Below, in pieces: positions 10,991-20,921 of a stretch of 64,000 nt of DNA. Under the pieces are notes generated by a model. The model was not told the DNA's origin. It did no database searches and saw only the letters and a program-made list of their open reading frames with translations. Made by a program: the position numbers and the translations under genes. The DNA is from Gyromitra esculenta (taxonomy: Eukaryota > Ascomycota > Pezizomycetes > Pezizales > Discinaceae), in contig JBCAML010000001.1 of the NCBI GenBank assembly GCA_038503075.1, positions 1,488,001 through 1,552,000 on the forward strand, written 5' to 3'. Position 1 is the stretch's first letter; each line of letters opens with the position of its first letter.

Positions 10991-12031
10991 CTTCACCGTC
11001 GCTGACACAACTGCTAACTTTGAGCGGGCAGTGAGTTTAAAACCGCCAGGTGGCGTAGGCCCCAGCACCGCAGTGGAGTCTATATGTACTGCATAGCGCG
11101 ACTGGCGAACCTGGGTCAGGGGAAAGTCTTCAGCAAATACGTATCTACAGGGATTGTCGTGGATGCAACTTTTAAAAAAAGACACTACACCAGTCAAGAC
11201 ATTTCTATGTTCCGGGCATCTGAGAAGCTCATATCGAGTATCTCTAATTGGGAGATGAAAATAAATACTGAAAATAAATTCACAAATCTATGAGTAAATT
11301 TCAAATATATTTATGGGATCTTTGGATTTAAAAAGGCATGTGAGCAATTTAATGAGACTCTAATAAAGAAGAATATTTCTGGTAACATCACTGATCTGGG
11401 TCCAGAGTGTCTCTGAAGCAGCATTCTGCACTGCCGGACAAGAATGCGATAGACTAATAGCTGCTTTTTAACTGCACGGATTCTCGAAAGCGATGACACA
11501 TTTTCTTCTGGCCGGACTTTGTATTGGGTCAACGAAGCTCGCTCCGTAGATTTGGAAGTCTGGGTCTGAGCCCGGGGCTCCGGAGACGAGATGCTGGAAT
11601 TTGGGGGTACAACCGAAGCGAGCTGGGTGTCCAGAAATTTTTATCCCGGAGGACTTATAAAGTTTCCAAAAAGTCTGGGGGAAAAATAGTTTAAGTATTC
11701 CCCCCCACGAATCCTTCACAAAACCCTTATATGCAAAAAATCGTGGATCGCGAATAAGCAACCGGCATTAGTCTACTATAGAGAAATATCACACCCTATA
11801 AAGGATAACCTTCGGAAGCGGCTTTTCATCTCTTGGGCCACGTCGGTACATATCGCCTATTCGATACAAGTCAGCTATGCGAGCAATATCAAAGTCTTGT
11901 TGATCTCAACTTAAGGGCGGCTACGATATTGCGAGGTTGATCTCTTAAGAATTGACGCTAGCGATGCGGCGGCCAGGATGCACGAACCTTATGTGGACTA
12001 GGCTTTACCGATTTACGCGAGAGAGTCACAG

Positions 12032-12179
12032 TACAGTCGCACTTTGTTGTAAGGGACGTGGGAATTTTTCCTTACAGCAAATTTTAGGTAGTGCCAGGAA
12101 CTAAAAGTTGCACCCAAATTCCGTCCGTTACTGCAAATTTCCATTATATCGAGGTTCCTTATATCAAGGTCCGACTGTA
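12032..12179. mobile_element. MITE, ~148 bp, termini TACAGTCGSAC
   Basis: Left end TACAGTCGCACTTTGTTGTA and right end (reverse complement) TACAGTCGGACCTTGATATA, both followed by AGG. The 20-26-bp termini are imperfect. The element probably uses a TA target, as in Tc1/mariner-pogo elements (inference). No open frame of note. Confidence 0.65.
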
Positions 12180-13275
12180 CCTTTAATATCACAATTTCCG
12201 AATGTTCAATACCATCTAGCTAGAGACCACGGGATCAAGGGACTAGCGGCGATGAAAACTTTCATAAGTGTGGATCTAATACAGTGCAGACGAAATCAGC
12301 ACAGCGGCAAGTACCGTTTCCTTCAACTTCTGGATCACTTTATCCCAGGTAGTCTATGCTGGTCGTAAATCCCGAAAGAAGCGTGTGTCTATATTAAGCG
12401 GGGGAACGCTAGTCTCAACCTCTTGCTAGCAATATGATAGTAAATCCTTAAGCGTGATTTTTTTTGTTCTGTTCTACATGTAGTTAATAGCAATCGTTAT
12501 CAAGTGAACATTTTCCCAAACGAAACTTTCAAGATTTGATCTGACGTGCGGCTGAGAATTATTTGAAAGTGGGGTAGGTACGTGTAGTCTGCATAACCAT
12601 GTGTCAGTGTGTATTGTGGGTCTTTAGAAATACACAGATCATCGTGTTATAATTTCGGGGTCCAGAAAAGGTTAAATAGGATTTCATATTCGAACTGCTC
12701 CTTGATACTTTTCTTTAAAATACCTTTAACATCCTAATCTGCATCAAGATCTATAAGGAGGCAAGAGGGGCTGCAGAGACTTAAAAGAAAACCATAAATG
12801 TATTCCCGAGACACCCTGGCGCTGTCGTCTATCACATAAATGCTTGCAGGGGTGGGCATAGCAAGGGCGCCAAACACCAAAACCGCCGAGACATTATGTA
12901 TTTTCTTGGTTTGCCTCTGCAGCCTGGACTAACTTACTAAGTATCCCTTAGTCTGATATAAAAAAATGCTGACCCCTGTATATTAAAAGCTTTAACTTTT
13001 ATGAGATTTAGATATGATAGCGAAACCTGGTTTATTGATGTGTTGAGCTATAGGTCCAAATTACATAAATCAATATAATGGGAATCAAATTTAATTTTTT
13101 AGGTTTTAATAAAGTACATGTAGGTCCAGTATTATGTGGAAACTTTTTGATACAATATGCTCCTTAGGATCAAATCGACTTCTCTTTAACGACCAATGAA
13201 GATTACGACTCGATAAGTATTGTCACCATTAATTAACTTACATCACCTTAGCCCCCACCAGGGCCATTTCGTGAA

Positions 13276-13603
13276 TACAGTCGCAACTGGATACGCCGGA
13301 TGCCAAGTATCAGGTGGGTTCCGTAAGAAAATCTCGGGGCTGGGGGACTTGGGTCTATGAAAGACACTGGTGCCCCCTCAATAGATATAAACATCGAGCG
13401 CCAAGCTAAGAAAATTCGTGACAGCAAATATTATTTATATAGTGGCAGGTGCCTGATATCTCCTACCTACCATACGGCACTGGATAGCAAAAAATACGGG
13501 ACAGCAAATTAATTTTGGTGGTGGAAATCCATAGTAGCAAAACTTGTACGTGACAGCAAGGGATCCAGGGCAGTGAGTTCCGGCATATCGAGTTACGACT
13601 GTA
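13276..13603. mobile_element. MITE, ~328 bp, termini TACAGTCGYAACTSGATA
   Basis: Left end TACAGTCGCAACTGGATACG and right end (reverse complement) TACAGTCGTAACTCGATATG, each followed by CCGGA. About 26-bp inverted termini with few mismatches. The interior carries several copies of a CAGCAAAT/ACAGCAAG word, so it may be built from internal subrepeats. No transposase frame. Confidence 0.75.
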
Positions 13604-13908
13604 CTGGCCCTTGTTCGGATTTCTTGTGGCCAACCGGATCATACCGATTGGCAGAACACTATCACTATATATGGTATGCTGCGCTTGAACAAAAGGAAAT
13701 TTCTTGCACTTGACGGCTACTCTGCAGATGCAATTGCAGTCGCTTTCGCATAACCTCGGATGAGATCCTGTGTACATAGTGTACTATTTCTCCTCGGAAA
13801 TCTCATCGTTGATGTAATATAACCTCTCAAAATTCGCCACGTCCCCCGAATCTAGCTTCTAGTTACTGATTTATAATACTGAGCACCGGTATAAACTTGA
13901 GTCTAGCT

Positions 13909-14188
13909 TTACGTATCTTTCTCTAAATTGGAGGAGTGAACCGGGTGTCGGCTCGGAAGCATTTGGACAATCTTGCCTTCAGGGTCGAGTTTCTTATACA
14001 AGAGATGAATTGGGGAAAAAGCCTCGGGATATTGATAACCATCATAGATACTATCAAAATTAGTCACTGAAGGTATTATTCTGTGAAATAAGAAAATAGG
14101 GCTGTTTGAAAAGGCTCGTAGCCTGTACAATACCTACCGCGGTATAGTACCGTCATCATAAATGCCGAGAAGATATTTAAAGTACCCA
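13909..14188 (-). pseudogene. Possible C-terminal gene fragment, two exons, unrecognised
   Basis: On the minus strand an exon at about 14188..14138 (reading YFKYLLGIYDDGTIP) can be spliced through a 57-nt GT-AG intron to 14080..13909, which continues RIIPSVTNFDSIYDG and ends in NLEKDT-stop. The two reading phases agree and the composition is protein-like. However, no upstream exon with a start could be found through the AT-rich sequence beyond 14200. I do not recognise the family. It may be the 3' remnant of a decayed gene, or a gene whose upstream exons I failed to see. Confidence 0.3.
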
Positions 14189-15360
14189 CTACTAGTAGCA
14201 ATATTTTTTGATTTGTAGTTAGCTGGTAATTAATTTATGATAGAATGGTTCTTATATACTCAAAAAAATAATTCATGGCTTTTCCGAACTGATCATCTAT
14301 AACCTATTTTCTAGGTGTATCCAAACACCACCCTAGATATTTAGCTTCGCAACCAGTTAATCAATTAAATAGATCTTTGAGTGCTAGAACGTCGAAGATA
14401 GACTCTTGAGGGGGAGAATCATGTACATGTACATGAATAAAAGAGAAAAAAGGGTACGTTCATGAGTTATCCCTCAACAATTCATGATTCCGTTATTTCT
14501 AGTAGCAGTCGGACCATCCTCGATGTAAGGTTTTTTTAATAGCTAGAGTTTAGGTGCGTATCTTATTTTGATTCTAGAGCCATACAACATTTGTCGCCAG
14601 TTGAAACCGTGGCAGTCTTCTATATAAGCACGTTCCAAACCATACTGCCTTTGGTGGCTGCATATTGTGTGTAGGAAGTTACTGTGTGGGGCTGGCACGA
14701 TTCTATCTTCTATATCTTTAACAGATGATTAGTAACAGTGGGCGACCTTTTTTTTCTTAGATACTCTTCACGCCTGTAGGGTTGATTGTTCTCTATCATG
14801 ATTCAATCTGTGGCAAAGTAGGTACAGTTGGAACCGTACAAGACTGAACCCCTGCTTCAATTGCTTTCTAGAAAAACTGGATCCTTGCTTCGACATCTAT
14901 TGCTGATGAGACATACCTCGCCAATAGTTGCTTCGGCAAGCCGAAAGCAAAGAAATAGTTTTCTGGTTTATTCTGACGTTAAACCGACCGTCTGTATTCG
15001 AGAGCGAACTGACATCTCTTAATATGTGCACCTTTCAAGCCCTGAATATTGCACCAGTAAGGAAGAGACTGAAGCTCCATTAATAGCCAGCTAACTCTTA
15101 TGATGGTAATTGGAAAGGGGTCATAGTGATGGACTGATTTGCGTTGCAGTTGGTGGCGTTGAATGTTTACGATTGGTTGTTACACCCAGATCTTTGATGG
15201 TTATGCAGGTTGATGGCATGACATGTTCGGAGGGTGCCGTGACGCACGACATCGTAAAACTTCTGTTTTCTCCACTTCTCTTGTTTAACGTCAAACAATG
15301 TATTTACTCACTCTCGGGACCATCATTGCAGCGGTTTGCATTCCCGTTCTTCTATACAAG

Positions 15361-16388
15361 ATGAGCACAACAATCTCATCACTGCTTCGAAGATCAGTCA
15401 AACAGAAACTCATATGTCTCCTTCCCTCACCACATAACTCGACTTCACCTACTAATACACATCTTTAGTTGCACCTAAAGACGATCAATATCTTCGGGGA
15501 ACCCTCGACCGCGCCAGCCTTCACGACGGTTCTTCCCTTTCCTCTCTACTCCTGCTGGTGCAACCATCCTACTAACCTATCAACCCCTGAAAACAGATCC
15601 ATTCCAACAGTTTCACACCTGGTTTATGCAAGCACAAGAGAGCTCTGTTTCTCAACCTGAAGGCACAACTCTTTCTACCGCTCTTCTTCCTAGCGGCCGT
15701 ATCTCTGCACGCACAGTCTATTTGAAAGAGCTCGACCCTCATGGCTTCGTGGTTTACTCCAACTGGGGTACCTCTAAGAAATCGAAGGATATAACAAGCA
15801 ACCCACAGGCAGCGTTGACGTTCTGGTGGAAGGAGCAAGAGAGACAGGTTAGGGTTGAGGGGGTAGTAGAGAGGTTGAAGCCTGAAGAAAGCCAGGTTTA
15901 CTACGATACCCGGTATTTATATTTTCCAAGAGGTGGAAGAAGGAAGAATCAGGATGAGAGAAGTGGAAGAGCTAATATTGTGATTACAGGATTCGAGGCT
16001 CTAGAATCGGTGCTTGGGCTAGTCAACAATCCTCCGTTCTCCCAGATAGAGACGTGCTGGAGCAGCAAGTCAAGGAGGTCGAAGAGCGCTTTGAAAACGA
16101 GGAGAAGATACCTGTTCCGCCTTTCTGGGGTGGGCTGAGGATTATTCCGACATATATCGAGTTTTGGGTATCTCTCCCTCTTGCTACAGTAAATTATAAA
16201 TTACGTAATTAACTTTCTGGGGTTTCGTAGCAAGGGTGAAACCTCTGTCCTTTCGTTTAACCTCCACGGCCCAAGCCCGATTTGCTGACTAAATATCTAG
16301 CCGTGCAAGCCGCCTTCATGACCGCTTTGCCTACACTCGTGACTCACCTACGGATACAAACTGGAAGATTGAACGTCTCTCACCCTAG
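15361..16388 (+). CDS. PDX3: Pyridoxamine 5'-phosphate oxidase
   Basis: FMN enzyme that oxidises pyridoxamine/pyridoxine 5'-phosphate to pyridoxal 5'-phosphate, the active form of vitamin B6. Six exons (15361-15415, 15469-15528, 15597-15912, 15990-16167, 16231-16235, 16301-16388) total 702 nt and give 233 residues. Landmarks in order: IFAP near 20, LHDDPFQQF, TLSTALLPSGR, VYLKELDPHGFVVYSNW, RQVRVEG (FMN/phosphate region), VYYDTRIRGSRIGAWAS, PPFWGGLR, and the family signature IEFWQGRASRLHDR, ending ERLSP. The length matches fungal members. The fifth exon is only 5 nt (CAAGG) and supplies the conserved Gln-Gly of the WQG signature; leaving it out breaks the frame. The start at 15361 is the first ATG of an exon that splices in phase to the conserved IFAP. 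Cytosolic location is assumed. Confidence 0.95.
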
Positions 16389-17147
16389 TGTTTCAAACGA
16401 AAAGAATCTCCTGGTTTCTTTATTCTACCACACCAGTTTTACATCACGCCTGATACCTGAAATTACTGGAATAGAAGATAAAACGGAAGAGCAAAAGCTA
16501 CGATTCCAGTAGACAGTCAAGATAATAGAGCAAGGATAGAGTTAACTTTCTTAAGCTTATATATACATCAGTATACATAGGATTCAATTGTAACGCTTAA
16601 ACTTATGCGCTTCCGTTCTCAAGGAGAAAGCTATTACCACGTAACTCGATTTAAGAAAAGATGTAGTGTTTTCCAATATATTGTGAACCTGTACAGATGT
16701 CAAAAGTAAAATGTGCGGTATAGTACCGCTAGAGTGGAGATTCCTTTAACCCAAAACGTAACAAAAACACAAAACGCCCGCCTGCTACCCTGACCCGACC
16801 CGAGACACCCAAAACGATGGGTATGAAAAAAAGATATACAAGTGAAGTGAAGCAGGGAAATTTAAAAAGAAACTAGAAAACCCAGAGATACCACCTCCCC
16901 CTAACACCGCCAAAAATAAAGTAGTGCTGAATACAAAGGGGGTAGGAAAGCGGAACATAAGTAATATATACGGGGAAAGAGACAAAAAGAAAAGACCCCT
17001 AGAAACCGAACCGACCTCGCCTTTACGGGTAGGTATTTCGCCACATCCCCAACCAATTCAAGGCTTTTTGTAAGAGAAAAACACCTCACCCAACTCTATA
17101 TTAAGACCATCCAGCTAAAGAAAGATAGGAAATCAAAGCACTCATCC
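16389..17147. other. Convergent intergenic region
   Basis: About 760 bp between the stop codons of two convergent genes (PDX3 on plus, PPR gene on minus). It is A-rich and I see no exon, repeat or recognisable motif. It presumably holds both 3' ends. Confidence 0.6.
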
Positions 17148-20100
17148 TTAAGCTACCATAACTTCTCGCCCTCTCACTAATTCCGCAACCTTAACAGTCA
17201 CAGCATGCGGATATCCCCTTCCACCCATCTCCTCGACAACCTTCATCGCACCCTCTCTATCCTCAACCGCCAAATAAGCCCTCGTCATTGCTTCGTAGGT
17301 ACTCGGCTCCCTCTTCAGTTTGTCGTTCTCATTACTGCTCAGTGAATCGTATACGGCCTTCGCGCGGATGATGTCCTTCTCTGTTGCCCAGCCATGTATA
17401 AGAGTGTTGGCAATATATGGCGTCATCTTAATTCCTCTTCGTTTCATATCAGCGATCCAGACGGGCGTGTCCTTGACGCGGTGGTTGGCAACGAGAGATT
17501 CCAAAAGGGATTGATAGATCGTGTTATCCGGTGCGATGTGCCTGTTCTCGATGATAGCGGTAAAGTGCGAGATTGCTGCTTCAAGATCGTGGAGGATACA
17601 TCCCTTAGCGTGTATTAATGCGGCGTGGTGTGAAGTCTCGACAGTCTGCCCGTTGGCGCGGATCATCTCAAGTACGCCTTCAGCGGCAAGCATATCCGGG
17701 GGATCAAGAGTAGCGTGAGCTTCGATAAGGAGTTTGTACGTGTGACCAGTGGGTTCGATACCGAGTGATACCATGCGGTTGAAGTAAGCCATCGCCTTTG
17801 CCCGGTCACGTTTAGTGTTGACGAAGAATTGGATTAGCGAGTTGTAAGGCGCAGGGCGCGGTTTGTAGTTCGGCATCGCCTCCATCTCTTGGAAGAGTTC
17901 TTCGGCGAAATGCTCATCTCCAACACGGGTAAGGGCGTTAATCATAGTTCCGTAGGTGACGCTTGTAGGCTTAATTCCGAGCGCTCTCATCTCGGCGAAA
18001 TAGAAGAGACAGTCATCAACGCGACGAGCCTTTGCGAGCTTTCCGATAAGAACGTTGTATAAAAAGGAGCTAGGAACGACGTTTTCGGTCTTAGCCCTTT
18101 CAAAGATTTTGAGGGCCTCGGAAGCTTCATCATAAGTCTGGTCGGAACCTTTGAGGGAGACGATGTAGAGCCCATAAGTGTTTGCGGATGGCGAAGCACC
18201 CATCTTCAACATTTCTTCGTGATACATGGCTGCCCGTTGTCTGTTCCCAAGAGTAAGTTGTCCAGCGACCATGGCGTCCAGAAGAACACACCACACATAT
18301 CTCACAGAGCGGTACTCCGTAAGAAGCGGGGTGTCGTTTTCTGCGTTGCGGTAGATCTCGGTCATGAAGTCTGCTTGTCCCGAACTAGCAGCAGCAGCAA
18401 CCATGCGTGCTAGAGTAGTCATCCTGACGAGCTTTCCTGCTCGGCGTGTCTGCTGGTACATGCGCTTGGCATCAGAAAGCCTAGGTTTGGTGGTCTTTGC
18501 GCCTTCGAGAGCATTGTCGATGGCCTGAGAGACTTTGACGTCGGTCTTCGCCCAGTACGGATCGAAGTTGTCCTCGGAAATAGGCTCGCCTTCGCTGGCG
18601 ACAAGAGTAGGAGACGCGGTCAATTCCGTAGCTTGGACTGAGTGATCAGGAATTGCTTCCCAGACAGTCTGATTTTGAACAAAGGTATTCCATTTCGCAG
18701 TAGGACCACTCGAGACCATGATAGCCCGGTCAACCGAAGATTTTAACGCCTCAGTCAATGGGATGTTAGCTTTTATCGCTACCGATAGCATCTGCTCAAA
18801 CTTCTGCACGTCTTCGGGGAGTAGCTCGAGTCCCCTCGCCCTAGCTTCCTGTAACACGCCGGACTGCACCTGAAGTAGCAGATCCAATTGCGGCAGTGTA
18901 AGCCCGACTATACGTTGCACCCCGAAAAGTTTCAGAACAGTCCAAGAAGCTTCAAGTCCTAAACACCCACAGTGGAGCATGCTGAAACCACAGATATCCA
19001 GCGCAATGCTTGGTGTGAGGAATCCGGTTCTAGAAGTAGCGGATATCAAATGCTCAAATGTCTGCTGCAGGTAATCCCTCCTCAGCGCAAGCGGGGCGCC
19101 AAAAGGTCTCTCCATGTAGAATTCAGTGAACTGTTTAAGGACTACCAAGGCTTCGTTTGTAAGTCCATTCTCGAACAGCATATTGGTATAGAGAGTCACA
19201 GCCTCAACGTCTGGTCCACTGGAGAGACTCCTGTCAGAAAGATCATCCCATATTGCCCGAGCGCTATCAACTTTGCCATCCTTTACACAAAGCGACAAAA
19301 ACGCCATTTGTGCAATCGCGACAGCTGGATGGCTAATGGCAAGGTTCCGGGCATGCGCACTAAACTCGGAGTAGAGCTTGTTTGCAAGCGCGTAGTCACC
19401 TAAGTCTGCAACGTTGATGAGGATTCTTGAGAGGCTCATAAACTCGGATGAGCTCACATCCCTTGAGAGAATCCATTCCCTCGCAGACTCAATATCTTTC
19501 CGTTCAAGAAACCCCTGGATAACTGCATCTGCCAACCTCTCGGAACGCTGCAGATCTTTGCTAGCATCTACAATTTTCTCAAGGAAAGAAAGTGCACCGG
19601 CTGCATCGTCAGCCTCCATGTAAGCAATGATCAAAGTCTTGTATACACGGAAGCGCTCATCCACAGCCCCAGGCCTTTGTGCATGGTCCAACGCACGATA
19701 GTTGTTATAGGTTTCCACTGCTGAGGTCATGTTCCCTGCTTTACCAAACCCCTTGATCAGAGAGAGTATCATACCAACGCTCGGCGAAACGCTGTGCTGT
19801 TCCATATGTGTATAAACCTTCAACATATCTTCCTCACGGCTGTGTTCCGCACAGGCTTCCGCAAGGACAGCATATGTCGACTCAGGGAAGACACGTTCTT
19901 TTCGGACCTCTGTGCTAGCATAAAATATATCAAGCGCCAGATCCATAGGAGCTTGACTTTGAATTTCCTTCAACTCTGCCATCCGGGAGGGAACCACAAA
20001 TCCAAATCTAGCTTGATCTGCCATGACACCTTTGGTAAATTGCAGTGAGGCCTTGGCATTGTTTGCCAGGAAGTCGATAAGGATAGAGTAAGTGATGGTG

Positions 20101-20921
20101 CTAGGCAAGACCTTCTGTCGGAGCATGTCTTGGTAGACATTGATAACCGGAGAAACACCAACAGTGTTTAGTTCGATAACAGCGATGAGAAGAAGGTTAT
20201 AGGAAGCAGTGCTAGGCTGTACGCCCTCTTTGATCATGTGCTGAAAGAGGGCTGTAAGTTCCTGATGTTTGCCCTGTGCGAGGAGGACCTGGAGTTGCTG
20301 GTTGTATTGCGCGGTTTCAGTCGATACCGCTGGAGAAGAAGGCACAAGAGTACCCTCCGACCCAACGGGTGAGGCGGATAGTTCGGGTTCAGGATCCAGC
20401 TTTGTTTCCTTAGTGACGGCATCTTTTATTGAAGTCTGTACGGATACGACATCCCCCTCGACAAAAACCTCTGCATCCGAAGCCACTCCCGAGGTCTCTA
20501 GGAGTGGCGGAACAGCATCTGCTTGTATTAGAGAAGAAGATCTACTCCTCACCGGAGCGGGCTCAATCTCCAACAACTGCTTCTGCTGATGTTGTGCCTT
20601 TGACCACAAGATCTTTTTCGAGAACAAGTACTTTCTGTCCTTATCCTCCTTGTCGTCCCCAGGCTGCGACTGAACAGCATAATACGAACTCAAAGTATCA
20701 CTGCCCTGGCCATCCTTTCCTGGAGCGGTACGGCCCGAGTTCGCGCCACCAAAAGCAGTGTGAAGTCGGACGGGTGCATTTTGCTGTCCCAGACGGGAAA
20801 ACTGAACAGTCGATGAAGCATAGGATGATTGTGTAGCTGCGACAACGGACTGAGCATATCCGCTGACGAAATGCTTCGAGATGCTCTGACGAGCTAGGGT
20901 GGTGAATGGTTTGAAGACCAT
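17148..20921 (-). CDS. Pentatricopeptide repeat protein, mitochondrial (Cya5-like)
   Basis: Uninterrupted 1257-codon gene. The N-terminus is rich in Ser/Ala/Arg/Gln with few acids (MVFKPFTTLARQSISKHF), typical of a mitochondrial presequence. It is followed by LHTAFGG and SSYYAVQ...LFSKKILW, a layout I associate with the fungal CYA-5/Ppr4 type of PPR protein. PPR motifs are clear at about 225-300 (PSTASYNLLL...PSTITYSILI), about 380-430, and in a dense block at about 890-1190 (PSANTYGLYI, PSSFLYNVLIGKL, PTSVTYGTMINAL, PAPYNSLIQFF, PTGHTYKLLIEAH). PPR arrays bind single-stranded RNA; family members act in mitochondrial mRNA stability or translation, CYA-5 being needed for cox1 expression in Neurospora. 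The PPR class is certain, the orthologue is tentative. Start: first ATG, preceded by in-frame non-coding sequence. Confidence 0.9.
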   Translation of the reverse strand: MVFKPFTTLARQSISKHFVSGYAQSVVAATQSSYASSTVQFSRLGQQNAPVRLHTAFGGANSGRTAPGKDGQGSDTLSSYYAVQSQPGDDKEDKDRKYLFSKKILWSKAQHQQKQLLEIEPAPVRSRSSSLIQADAVPPLLETSGVASDAEVFVEGDVVSVQTSIKDAVTKETKLDPEPELSASPVGSEGTLVPSSPAVSTETAQYNQQLQVLLAQGKHQELTALFQHMIKEGVQPSTASYNLLLIAVIELNTVGVSPVINVYQDMLRQKVLPSTITYSILIDFLANNAKASLQFTKGVMADQARFGFVVPSRMAELKEIQSQAPMDLALDIFYASTEVRKERVFPESTYAVLAEACAEHSREEDMLKVYTHMEQHSVSPSVGMILSLIKGFGKAGNMTSAVETYNNYRALDHAQRPGAVDERFRVYKTLIIAYMEADDAAGALSFLEKIVDASKDLQRSERLADAVIQGFLERKDIESAREWILSRDVSSSEFMSLSRILINVADLGDYALANKLYSEFSAHARNLAISHPAVAIAQMAFLSLCVKDGKVDSARAIWDDLSDRSLSSGPDVEAVTLYTNMLFENGLTNEALVVLKQFTEFYMERPFGAPLALRRDYLQQTFEHLISATSRTGFLTPSIALDICGFSMLHCGCLGLEASWTVLKLFGVQRIVGLTLPQLDLLLQVQSGVLQEARARGLELLPEDVQKFEQMLSVAIKANIPLTEALKSSVDRAIMVSSGPTAKWNTFVQNQTVWEAIPDHSVQATELTASPTLVASEGEPISEDNFDPYWAKTDVKVSQAIDNALEGAKTTKPRLSDAKRMYQQTRRAGKLVRMTTLARMVAAAASSGQADFMTEIYRNAENDTPLLTEYRSVRYVWCVLLDAMVAGQLTLGNRQRAAMYHEEMLKMGASPSANTYGLYIVSLKGSDQTYDEASEALKIFERAKTENVVPSSFLYNVLIGKLAKARRVDDCLFYFAEMRALGIKPTSVTYGTMINALTRVGDEHFAEELFQEMEAMPNYKPRPAPYNSLIQFFVNTKRDRAKAMAYFNRMVSLGIEPTGHTYKLLIEAHATLDPPDMLAAEGVLEMIRANGQTVETSHHAALIHAKGCILHDLEAAISHFTAIIENRHIAPDNTIYQSLLESLVANHRVKDTPVWIADMKRRGIKMTPYIANTLIHGWATEKDIIRAKAVYDSLSSNENDKLKREPSTYEAMTRAYLAVEDREGAMKVVEEMGGRGYPHAVTVKVAELVRGREVMVA

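Larger units (their letters stand above)
10991..15360. other. Gene-poor stretch with elements and one gene fragment
   Basis: It contains two TACAGTCG-ended inverted-repeat elements (12032-12179, 13276-13603), TACATGTA motifs near 12476, 13117 and 14422, and a possible 3' gene fragment at 13909-14188. The rest is AT-rich with only short chance frames. A minus-strand frame of 98 codons upstream of the methyltransferase reads into its first exon but carries no family sequence before Met 10990. Confidence 0.55.

Noticed and set aside
10901..11197. 98-codon minus-strand frame as an independent gene
   Set aside because: Only its part from Met 10990 belongs to a gene (exon 1 of the methyltransferase). 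The rest is untranslated upstream sequence and intron.
16282..16512. 76-codon frame that continues past the PDX3 stop
   Set aside because: It reads the last PDX3 exon in the wrong phase; the correct phase gives the conserved RLHDR and ERLSP ending at 16388.
18972..19403. 143-codon plus-strand frame
   Set aside because: Antisense shadow inside the continuous 1257-codon PPR gene.
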